Assembly: GCA_002730655.1 (NCBI GenBank)
Contig: PCAT01000027.1
Coordinates: forward strand, 1-19,406
Direction: 5' to 3'
Length of the DNA stretch: 19,406 nt
Origin: Balneola sp.
Lineage (GTDB): Bacteria > Bacteroidota > Rhodothermia > Balneolales > Balneolaceae
The stretch's first letter is position 1; each line of letters opens with the position of its first letter. A program made the translations under genes and the position numbers. The notes beneath the pieces are model-generated. The model did no database searches, was not told the DNA's origin, and saw only the letters and a program-made list of their open reading frames with translations. Below are positions 8,121 through 15,333 of the stretch, in pieces.

Positions 8121-9287
8121 ATGGTTTCTAATACTCTTGTTGATGTGAATAAACCCTTTTCCATACCAAATGAGTCATTTGAGCAAATTCTGAAAACAAT
8201 TCCGGATCTTTATCAATCTTTAACTCAACAGAGTAGTTCTTTTTTTTTAGATCCTGCTCTGAGTTTTGAAGAAAAATTAGCTCAAGTCTTCGTTTTTCAA
8301 TGCACGTTTAATCCTGTATACCGAAAATATTGTGCTGCTTTAGGTTGGTCAGTCGAGGACTATTCACGCTGCCTCGAGGAATTGCCACCATTACTGCCGG
8401 CGCAAGCTTTCAAAGAGGCAGAAGTATGGGCGAAGAATATTCGTATAGGTGATAGGTTCGCATCAACCCGGATCCCGCATTTGGCATCGAGTCATGAACC
8501 CTTAGAGTTTTTGAGTAGTGGGACCTCGGCTATGCATCGGAGCCGACACCGTGTGCTAAATCCTAGCTATTACGATGACTCTATTCGAGCATCATGGCAA
8601 GCAAGGTTTGGAGAGGAGAATTGGATCATCTGGGCGTACACTCCTGGCTACGCTGAAAACCCCCAATCTTCCTTGTTATATATGATTGACCGGTTAATGG
8701 AGTGGGATCAAACTCAGCAAAGTCGCTACTTATCCCTAGACCAATGTCTGCCAACACAGCAGATGCATGAACTCGTAGAAGAGGGGCATCAAGTAATGCT
8801 TTTTGGGGCTGCATTTGGATGGTTAGACCTGATAGAACGACACGAGCGAGAAAAGATCCCGTTGAACCTGCCAAAAGAGCTAAACATCATGGAAACGGGT
8901 GGAATGAAAACCTATCGCCGATCCGTATCACGTGAGGAGTTGTTTGATCGTTTAATAGAAGGATTTAATGGGGTACCAGAGCAGCTTATCACCGAATATG
9001 GGATGACAGAATGCTTGAGTCAGTCATATACTTCCAACGGACTGTGGCTCAGCTGTCCAGAATGGGTAAAGGTGGTCGTGGTAGATTCAGATGACCACAG
9101 TAAGGTATTAGCACCTGGGCAGGAAGGGCGAATTGGGATTGTTGATTTGGCGAATATCTACTCTTGTAGCTTTTTGTTAACGGGTGATCGGGGGGTGATG
9201 GATTCAAAGGGAGACTTTCAGGTATTAGGACGATGGGAGCCAACATCTATGCGTGGGTGTAATTTTTTAGTTGAGCAAGATGGATAA
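8121..9287 (+). CDS. LuxE-like acyl-protein synthetase (AMP-binding acyl ligase)
   Basis: It belongs to the family of the long-chain-fatty-acid–protein ligase LuxE. These enzymes adenylate a fatty acid with ATP and pass the acyl group to a cysteine, feeding a partner reductase. In 388 residues it shows the P-loop-like FLSSGTSAMHRSRH (130-143), the A5-type motif ITEYGMTECLSQSY (290-303), and the C-terminal series GRIGIVDLAN, FLLTGDRGVM and GDFQVLGRWEP (336-373). A cysteine lies eight residues from the end (C380 in MRGCNFLVE), a position similar to the acyl-accepting Cys-364 that I recall for Vibrio harveyi LuxE. An open frame extends upstream to 8064, but the ATG at 8121 avoids overlap with the previous gene and is preferred. 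Its stop overlaps the LuxC-like start by 8 bases, so the two are surely a functional pair. The substrate is unknown; no luciferase genes are present. Confidence 0.85.
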   Translation: MVSNTLVDVNKPFSIPNESFEQILKTIPDLYQSLTQQSSSFFLDPALSFEEKLAQVFVFQCTFNPVYRKYCAALGWSVEDYSRCLEELPPLLPAQAFKEAEVWAKNIRIGDRFASTRIPHLASSHEPLEFLSSGTSAMHRSRHRVLNPSYYDDSIRASWQARFGEENWIIWAYTPGYAENPQSSLLYMIDRLMEWDQTQQSRYLSLDQCLPTQQMHELVEEGHQVMLFGAAFGWLDLIERHEREKIPLNLPKELNIMETGGMKTYRRSVSREELFDRLIEGFNGVPEQLITEYGMTECLSQSYTSNGLWLSCPEWVKVVVVDSDDHSKVLAPGQEGRIGIVDLANIYSCSFLLTGDRGVMDSKGDFQVLGRWEPTSMRGCNFLVEQDG

Positions 9288-10554
9288 TACAGTGTTGCCA
9301 AATTCAAGTCAAACAAATCCAATTAAGCTATCAAAAGCATATAAGAACTGGGCTAAACAAACGAAAGATAGAGCATTGCTTTTACAGAAACACCTAATCG
9401 AGTGGTTTGAGGACGAACAATCTGGAATGCAAACAGCAATTCAACAAAGTATTTCAGGCACTAATTTTACTTCAGCGGATATTCATTTTCAGCTTTCTTC
9501 CATTAAATGCCGTTTAGAAGCAGGCGATTTAGTACGTTGGGTGGAACAATGTGATGGGGAAGAGGATCAGCAATTAGGTCAAACCGAGCAAAATGAGCAA
9601 GAGGATCATGAGGTAGATTCTCAACCCTACGAACAAATGCATGTGTTATGCATTCATGCGGGTAATCTACCTTTAGTTGGTTTGCAGGATGCTTTGGCTG
9701 TTTTATTAGCAGGTCATTATTATACGGGTAAAATTTCTCGGAAAGATCCCTACCTCTTAGTTTCTATACTAAAATGGTTGGTTCAAAGAGGTTGGGAAGC
9801 ACAGATTCAGGATTGGACCATTGAAACAACAGATATTCCCGCAACAAACTACCAGAAAGTACTTTTTTCAGGATCAGAATCGTCTCTGACCACTCTTAAA
9901 AATATTTTAGTTAAAGCTGATATAATTGAAAGTCAGACTACCTGGCTCAACCGTACGGCATCATTTTCAATGGCCTATTGCCCAAACAAAGAAATGGTCA
10001 AAAAGCATGCTTCTCAGCTTATTGAAGCGGTGGTTAGGCATGGTGGAAAAGGCTGCAGATCAGTGGGTGTGGTCGTCTGTCCAGTTGGGCTTAATGAACT
10101 GCAGAATCCACTCGAAGAGGCTTTAAAAAGTACCTTAGTTGTTGCTGAAATTGAAGCTAATCCCGATTCCAAGATTTTAAAGCAGGAGGCTAAGCAAAAC
10201 AAATTAACCAGTGTGGCTTATAAAAAAGCGTATAGTTTGGCCATTGATCGCACATTCCTTTGTGTGGGTGATTGGCTTATAGAAGAGCATTCGGTTGAAC
10301 AGGTACCTGAACCAAGAAGTAACCGAGTGGTGTATTGGGTTAAAGCCGACGTAGAAGTGCTAGGTAGTTTGGTGGAGCGCTTTGGTTTGGCTCTTCAGAG
10401 TATTTACTACCTAGGGGCTGATAACTCGTCATTAGAAGGCTTGCTCAACGACTTTACTAATATTGAATCCATTGATTATGCTCAACGTCCCCCTTTATAT
10501 TGGAAGCCTGATGGGGTAGATATACTGAGGTATCTTTGTCCTTTCATTATTTAG
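9280..10554 (+). CDS. LuxC-like acyl-CoA (fatty acyl) reductase
   Basis: LuxC-family enzymes take an acyl group from acyl-CoA or from the LuxE acyl-protein onto a cysteine, then reduce it with NADPH to the aldehyde, using an aldehyde-dehydrogenase-like fold. The 424-residue product shows CIHAGNLPLVGLQDALAVLLAG (124-145), typical of LuxC. GGKGCRSVGVVVCP (255-268) has probable nucleophile C259, and the C-terminal catalytic-domain segment includes QSIYYLG (373-379). Between about 92 and 116 lies an acidic, glutamine-rich insertion that looks like a flexible linker. A TTG nine bases upstream (9271) could also start the frame, but the ATG at 9280, overlapping the LuxE-like stop (ATGGATAA), is preferred. 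The product, probably a fatty aldehyde or alcohol precursor, cannot be told from sequence. This is the last gene of the tightly spaced unit. Confidence 0.85.
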   Translation: MDNTVLPNSSQTNPIKLSKAYKNWAKQTKDRALLLQKHLIEWFEDEQSGMQTAIQQSISGTNFTSADIHFQLSSIKCRLEAGDLVRWVEQCDGEEDQQLGQTEQNEQEDHEVDSQPYEQMHVLCIHAGNLPLVGLQDALAVLLAGHYYTGKISRKDPYLLVSILKWLVQRGWEAQIQDWTIETTDIPATNYQKVLFSGSESSLTTLKNILVKADIIESQTTWLNRTASFSMAYCPNKEMVKKHASQLIEAVVRHGGKGCRSVGVVVCPVGLNELQNPLEEALKSTLVVAEIEANPDSKILKQEAKQNKLTSVAYKKAYSLAIDRTFLCVGDWLIEEHSVEQVPEPRSNRVVYWVKADVEVLGSLVERFGLALQSIYYLGADNSSLEGLLNDFTNIESIDYAQRPPLYWKPDGVDILRYLCPFII

Positions 10555-10561
10555 TTCTTTT

Positions 10562-10578
10562 ATGCCTATTTTAGGTAT
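10562..10578 (+). terminator. Weak hairpin after the LuxC-like gene
   Basis: ATGCCTA (10562-10568) and TAGGTAT (10572-10578) can pair over seven positions, one of them G·U, around a TTT loop, 8 bases after the stop codon. It is AU-rich and lacks a solid U-run (TTATAATTG follows), so it may be only a partial terminator or an mRNA end. Read-through into leuS is possible. The rest of 10555-10670 shows nothing clear. Confidence 0.25.
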
Positions 10579-10670
10579 TTATAATTGAGCCTCCAAGATC
10601 TCTACCTTTTCGACAGGTTAATGGGGAAAATTGACGTACAACCACGATCCTTTAGATTAAAATACTTTTT

Positions 10671-13259
10671 ATGCATTCATATAATCCAGCAGCTATTGAA
10701 AAGAAATGGCAAACATATTGGCTAAAGCACAAGACGTTTAAAACCCCTATGGATCGTAGCAAGCCAAAATATTATGTTTTGGATATGTTTCCTTATCCTA
10801 GTGGATCTGGATTACATGTGGGACACCCCGAGGGATATACGGCTACGGATATAATGGCGCGATACAAGCGAATGAAGGGGTTTAATGTGCTTCACCCGAT
10901 GGGTTGGGATGCATTTGGATTACCTGCTGAGCAGTATGCGGTGCAAACAGGGACACATCCACGTATTACTACCGAACACAACATCAAAAGATTTCGTGAG
11001 CAGTTACAAGCTATAGGGTTTAGTTATGATTGGGACAGAGAAGTAAATACTACCGATCCTACTTATTTTAAATGGACGCAGTGGATTTTTTTGAAACTCT
11101 ATGAAATGGGTTTGGCCTATGAGGACGAAGTTGCAGTAAACTGGTGTCCAGAATTAGGGACGGTGTTGGCTAATGAAGAAGTAATTGATGGGAAAAGTGA
11201 GGTGGGTGGGTATCCCGTTGTTCGGCGTCCAATGCGTCAGTGGGTACTCAAAATAACCGCCTATGCGGAGCGTCTACTTCAGGATTTGGATGATCTTGAC
11301 TGGCCTAAATCATTAAAAGATATGCAGAGAAATTGGATAGGAAAGTCTGTGGGTGCTGAAATTGACTTTGCTATTCAGGGGTATGAGGTTGAGAAAATTC
11401 GGGTGTTTACCACTAGACCTGATACCTTATTCGGCGCCACGTATATGGTACTTGCCCCAGAACATCATTTGGTGGATATAATTACAAGTGAACAGCAACG
11501 TTCTTCAGTGCAGGAATATGTGGAAACATCTGCAGCCAAATCCGATTTAGATAGACAAGAACTATCGAAGGAAAAAACGGGGGTATGGACGGGTGCTTTT
11601 GCAATTCATCCTGTGACCAAGAAGCAAATTCCCATATGGATTGCGGATTATGTACTCCTGAGCTACGGAACAGGGGCTATCATGGCCGTGCCCGCACAGG
11701 ATGAGCGAGATTGGGAGTTTGCAGAGGCCTTTGATTTACCGATTGTACGTACCGTCGAACCCGAAGAAGGATTTACCGGAAAAGCCTACACCGGAGATGG
11801 TCCTGCCATTAACTCTGATTTTTTGAATGGAATGGGAGTGGCTGAGGCCAAAACCACCATGATTCAATGGCTAGAAGATCATGGGGTAGGATCAAAAGCC
11901 ATAAATTACAAACTCCGTGACTGGTTATTTTCTAGGCAGCGTTACTGGGGTGAGCCTTTTCCCATCATTCATACCGACGAAGGTGCGGTTCCTTTATCCG
12001 AAGATCAACTCCCTTTAGAACTTCCTAAGGTAGATAATTATCAACCAACGGGCGATGGCGAGCCTCCTTTAGCTAACGCAACCGAGTGGGTGAATATCAC
12101 CGATCCTGCTACAGCTAAGCCAGCGAAGCGCGAAACGAATACCATGCCTCAGTGGGCAGGCTCTTGTTGGTACTACCTGCGATACATATCTCCTGATTGG
12201 GAGGGTGGACCCGTAGACCCAGATTATGAATCGTATTGGATGCCGGTAGATTTATATGTGGGTGGGGCAGAACATGCGGTATTGCATTTATTATATGCCC
12301 GTTTTTGGCATAAAGTATTATTTGATTTGGGGGTTGTGAGTACCAAAGAGCCCTTTCAAAAATTAGTAAATCAGGGTATGATCCTGGGTGAAATGGAGTA
12401 CACAGCTGCTCAGAAAAATGAGAAGTGGATCCCTATTGATGAGGCCGATGAAACTTCAGATAAAATACGATTGGCCGATGAGGAAGTGGAGAAAAAGGGT
12501 GATCATTTTGTAATTAAGGGCACCGATATACGTATAGAAGCTAGGGCACATAAAATGTCGAAGAGCCGTGGTAACGTTATAAATCCTGATCATATTATTG
12601 AGGAATTCGGTGCGGATTCACTACGCTTATATGAAATGTTTATGGGGCCTTTAGAACAGGTTAAACCTTGGAGTACCAAAGGGGTGGACGGGGTAAACAG
12701 ATTCTTGCATCGAGCTTGGAGACTCTTGGTTAATGAGGAGAGTGGCGAACTAAAATCCACGATTTATGAGATAGAACCTAATAAAGAGCAGCTTAAAGTG
12801 CTTCATACAGTAATTAAAAAGGTGAGCGAAGATATTGATGCAATGCGTTTTAATACGGCCATATCTGCATTAATGATTTTTGTTAACGAAGCCAATACCT
12901 GGAGTCAGATGCCTAAAGCTTTGGCTCAAAATTTTGTGCAAATATTGTCTCCTTTTGCTCCTCATATTAGCGAGGAATTATGGGTAAAACTAGGCCATCA
13001 AGAAAGTATAGCTTACCAACATTGGCCCGTCTTTGACGAACAATGGTTGGTTGATAACGAAATAATGTATCCCATCCAGATTAATGGTAAGGTTCGCGCA
13101 GAACTATTTGTTTCAACTGAGCGAGCGATGGACAAGCAATACGTACTTGAGCAAGCTAAAGCCAATGAAAAAATTCAGGGCTATTTAGAAGGTAACCGTT
13201 TGGTGAAAGAAATATTTGTTCCTAAGCGGATCGTGAATCTGGTTATCGCTCCTCGATAG
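10671..13259 (+). CDS. leuS: Leucine–tRNA ligase
   Basis: It charges tRNA(Leu) with leucine in the cytoplasm: a class I synthetase with proofreading. The 862 residues match the usual bacterial length. The Rossmann core carries the HIGH-type motif YPSGSGLHVGHPEGY (42-56) and KMSKSRGN (628-635, the KMSKS loop). The CP1 editing domain shows TTRPDTLFGATYM (from 247) and GTGAIMAVPAQDERDWEFA, with the aspartate that guards the editing pocket. The tRNA-binding and zinc-site regions include WLFSRQRYWGEPFP and MPQWAGSCWYYLRY. A leucine-specific insertion precedes KMSKS. The C-terminal domain ends QINGKVRAELFV followed by KEIFVPKRIVNLVIAP, as expected. The ATG at 10671 gives the standard MHSYNPAAIEKKWQ start. 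The 116-base upstream gap may hold its own promoter. Its last 17 bases overlap the convergent citrate synthase gene. Confidence 0.98.
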   Translation: MHSYNPAAIEKKWQTYWLKHKTFKTPMDRSKPKYYVLDMFPYPSGSGLHVGHPEGYTATDIMARYKRMKGFNVLHPMGWDAFGLPAEQYAVQTGTHPRITTEHNIKRFREQLQAIGFSYDWDREVNTTDPTYFKWTQWIFLKLYEMGLAYEDEVAVNWCPELGTVLANEEVIDGKSEVGGYPVVRRPMRQWVLKITAYAERLLQDLDDLDWPKSLKDMQRNWIGKSVGAEIDFAIQGYEVEKIRVFTTRPDTLFGATYMVLAPEHHLVDIITSEQQRSSVQEYVETSAAKSDLDRQELSKEKTGVWTGAFAIHPVTKKQIPIWIADYVLLSYGTGAIMAVPAQDERDWEFAEAFDLPIVRTVEPEEGFTGKAYTGDGPAINSDFLNGMGVAEAKTTMIQWLEDHGVGSKAINYKLRDWLFSRQRYWGEPFPIIHTDEGAVPLSEDQLPLELPKVDNYQPTGDGEPPLANATEWVNITDPATAKPAKRETNTMPQWAGSCWYYLRYISPDWEGGPVDPDYESYWMPVDLYVGGAEHAVLHLLYARFWHKVLFDLGVVSTKEPFQKLVNQGMILGEMEYTAAQKNEKWIPIDEADETSDKIRLADEEVEKKGDHFVIKGTDIRIEARAHKMSKSRGNVINPDHIIEEFGADSLRLYEMFMGPLEQVKPWSTKGVDGVNRFLHRAWRLLVNEESGELKSTIYEIEPNKEQLKVLHTVIKKVSEDIDAMRFNTAISALMIFVNEANTWSQMPKALAQNFVQILSPFAPHISEELWVKLGHQESIAYQHWPVFDEQWLVDNEIMYPIQINGKVRAELFVSTERAMDKQYVLEQAKANEKIQGYLEGNRLVKEIFVPKRIVNLVIAPR

Positions 13260-14403
13260 GAGTATAATCAACATTTTTTTGACCAACATAAAGGGCCCTT
13301 GGGCGAACAAGTCTGTTGCGCTCCATTTGCTCCATGTAGTGACCTGCCCATCCAGCAATACGACTCATAGTAAAGATACAGGTGTACAAGTCAGGCTGAA
13401 TCCCCATAGAGAAATAGACGGTTGCAGAAAAAAAATCGACATTTGGATCAATATTCTTTTCGGTTTTCATGGTGCGAAGCATATCCATTGACCAACGATA
13501 TAATTCTTCATGCCCGGTTTCTTCACTTAATGATTTTGCCATTTTTTGAAGGTGACGAGCTCTGGGGTCAAAGGTCTTATAGACACGGTGACCAAAACCC
13601 ATGATTTTTTCTTTTTTAGCTAACTTATCTTTCGTAAATGCAACGGCATCAGCCTCTTCACCTTGTTCTTCTAGCTCCATGAGCATTTGCATCACGGCGG
13701 TATTTGCTCCACCGTGTAGAGGCCCTTTGAGGGTTCCAATACCAGCGGTAATAGCAGAATATAAATCAGAAAGTGTTCCACCTACTGTTCTACAGGTGAA
13801 TGTAGAAGCATTCATTCCATGCTCTGCGTGGAGTATCAAGCATAAATCGAGGGTTTTTTCTGCTTGTTTGCCAGGTTCTTCGCCATTTAGCATATGCAGA
13901 AAATTAAAAGCAGTAGAACCGGTGGATTTGGGAGAAACAATTTCTTTACCGCTACGTAGTCGAGAAAAAGCTGCAATGATGGTAGGCAGCTTAGCTGTAA
14001 TATTGATGGCCTTTTCGTAATAAGAATCGTCAGGTAAATGAATATCAGTTTCAGATAGCATCGAAGTAGCCGTGCGTAAAACAGACATAGGTTTTGACTC
14101 TTTGTCAACACTGTGTAAGTAGTCAGTAACTACTTTTGGTATATCTCTTCGGGCTTGAAATTTTTGGGTTAAATCTTCTAATTCTGATTGATTTGGGAGT
14201 CGGTCGTTCCAAAGCAAAAAACAAACTTCTTCGAATGTACTTTTTTCAGCAAGTACATCAATGTTGTATCCTGTATAAATAAGTTCACCTTTTTGCCCAT
14301 CAATAGAGCTCTTAGTGGTGGAAAAAGCTACTACGCCATCAAGGCCTTTATTTATAAAAGGGTAAGATGCTTCGTCAAATTCGGTTTGTAAATCATTTGT
14401 CAT
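13243..14403 (-). CDS. gltA: Citrate synthase (short, 386-residue form)
   Basis: It condenses oxaloacetate and acetyl-CoA to citrate, the first step of the TCA cycle, in the cytoplasm. The catalytic set is complete: HAEHGMNASTF (192-202), H230 in KGPLHGGAN, H272 in GFGHRVYKTFDPRA, and D323 in NVDFFSATVY, followed by the CoA/oxaloacetate region SRIAGWAGHYMEQ (347-359). At 386 residues it resembles the shorter citrate synthase/2-methylcitrate synthase class rather than the roughly 430-residue NADH-sensitive E. coli type. 2-methylcitrate synthase therefore cannot be excluded, although no propionate-pathway genes lie nearby. The start MTNDLQTEFDEASYPFINKGLDG is typical. The gene follows mazG on the same strand after 165 bases and probably has its own promoter there, though I could not assign one with confidence. 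Its stop lies inside the end of leuS. Confidence 0.95.
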   Translation of the reverse strand: MTNDLQTEFDEASYPFINKGLDGVVAFSTTKSSIDGQKGELIYTGYNIDVLAEKSTFEEVCFLLWNDRLPNQSELEDLTQKFQARRDIPKVVTDYLHSVDKESKPMSVLRTATSMLSETDIHLPDDSYYEKAINITAKLPTIIAAFSRLRSGKEIVSPKSTGSTAFNFLHMLNGEEPGKQAEKTLDLCLILHAEHGMNASTFTCRTVGGTLSDLYSAITAGIGTLKGPLHGGANTAVMQMLMELEEQGEEADAVAFTKDKLAKKEKIMGFGHRVYKTFDPRARHLQKMAKSLSEETGHEELYRWSMDMLRTMKTEKNIDPNVDFFSATVYFSMGIQPDLYTCIFTMSRIAGWAGHYMEQMERNRLVRPRALYVGQKNVDYTPIEER

Positions 14404-14559
14404 GGTGTTCCGAATATTTGTTAGGTGTTCAGTTTACTCTTGCCTTTTCGGTACCATCCAGTGCGAGTGTGTGTGAGGTCTTTCCGCATTTATGTAATAA
14501 AATTAGGATATTGAGTCTCTTCAAGAGTTATTAATAATGTAATGAAACCCAGACAATAA

Positions 14560-14573
14560 TTTAAGTACTTAAA
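14560..14573. repeat. Perfect 14-base palindrome over the mazG stop codon
   Basis: TTTAAGTACTTAAA reads the same on both strands and includes the mazG stop (14571-14569). It may be a regulator site for the citrate synthase gene downstream, a weak transcript end, or chance in AT-rich DNA. No U-run follows on the minus strand. Confidence 0.3.
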
Positions 14574-15333
14574 GTGCTTTTTTTGAGGCTTCCCAATGCC
14601 TATTCATTTCTTCTAAACTTAAGTTATTTAAAGATCGATTTTCTTTTTCAGCCTGCTGTTCTATATATCTAAATCGTTGCTCAAATTTTATATTTGTAAG
14701 GCGTAAACTATCCTCGGCATTTAAACCAAAAAAACGTCCTAAATTCACCATAGAAAACAGTAAATCACCAAATTCTTGGGCTTGCTCCTTGGTTGATCCC
14801 GATGAAAGCGTTTCTTTAAACTCTTGAGTTTCTTCCTCAACTTTCTCCCATGCTTGTTTCCACTCAGGCCAATCAAAGCCCACATTTCTCGCTTTCTCCT
14901 GCATTCGTTGTGCTCTTATTAGTGCCGGCATGGGTTTTGGGAGTCCGTCTAATGTCGACTTTTTTCCCTCTTTCTTTTTAGTCATCTCCCAGTTTTTTGA
15001 AACCTTTTTTTCATCATCTAAAACTTGGTCACCAAATACGTGAGGATGACGTCTTATCAGTTTTTCCATTAGTGTCTCAATGACATCTTCTATACTAAAC
15101 GTGTTATTCTCTGATGCCATTACACTGTGGAATATAATATGAAGAAGTAGGTCTCCTAGTTCTTTTTTGAACTCTTCAAAATTATCATTTTCCAGTGCCT
15201 CTAGTGTCTCATAGACTTCTTCGACTAGATTATCTTTTATGGATTGGTGAGTTTGCTTTCGATCCCACGGGCATTTTTTGCGTAGGATTTGAACTAGATG
15301 TACCAGGTCTTCGAATCTTCGAGATGCGTGCAT
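14569..15333 (-). CDS. mazG: Nucleoside triphosphate pyrophosphohydrolase MazG
   Basis: MazG hydrolyses (d)NTPs to the monophosphates and pyrophosphate. It removes aberrant nucleotides and, in E. coli, influences the stringent alarmone pool. It is cytoplasmic. The 254 residues hold two tandem MazG domains, as in the full-length enzyme. The first has LRKKCPWDRKQTHQSIKDN (17-35), EEVYETLEAL (38-47) and ELGDLLLHIIFH (58-69). The second has EEETQEFKE (166-174) and EFGDLLFSMVNLGR (187-200). The acidic ExxE...ExxD metal ligands are visible in both. The middle segment RRHPHVFGDQ is characteristic. The start overlaps the upstream stop as TAATG (15335-15331), so translation is probably coupled. A slippery A-rich tract directly upstream could also place mazG in a -1 fusion with the previous frame. 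It shares the unit with maf, another house-cleaning enzyme. Confidence 0.95.
   Translation of the reverse strand: MHASRRFEDLVHLVQILRKKCPWDRKQTHQSIKDNLVEEVYETLEALENDNFEEFKKELGDLLLHIIFHSVMASENNTFSIEDVIETLMEKLIRRHPHVFGDQVLDDEKKVSKNWEMTKKKEGKKSTLDGLPKPMPALIRAQRMQEKARNVGFDWPEWKQAWEKVEEETQEFKETLSSGSTKEQAQEFGDLLFSMVNLGRFFGLNAEDSLRLTNIKFEQRFRYIEQQAEKENRSLNNLSLEEMNRHWEASKKAL

Noticed and set aside
10555..10670. Possible amino-acid-responsive leader (T-box or attenuator) before leuS.
   Set aside because: No T-box core, no run of leucine codons in a short leader peptide and no convincing alternative hairpins are visible.
13601..14020. 139-codon plus-strand open frame opposite the citrate synthase gene.
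   Set aside because: It lies wholly antisense to a well-supported enzyme gene with all catalytic motifs, and its product (serine- and alanine-rich) resembles no family; a shadow of codon bias.
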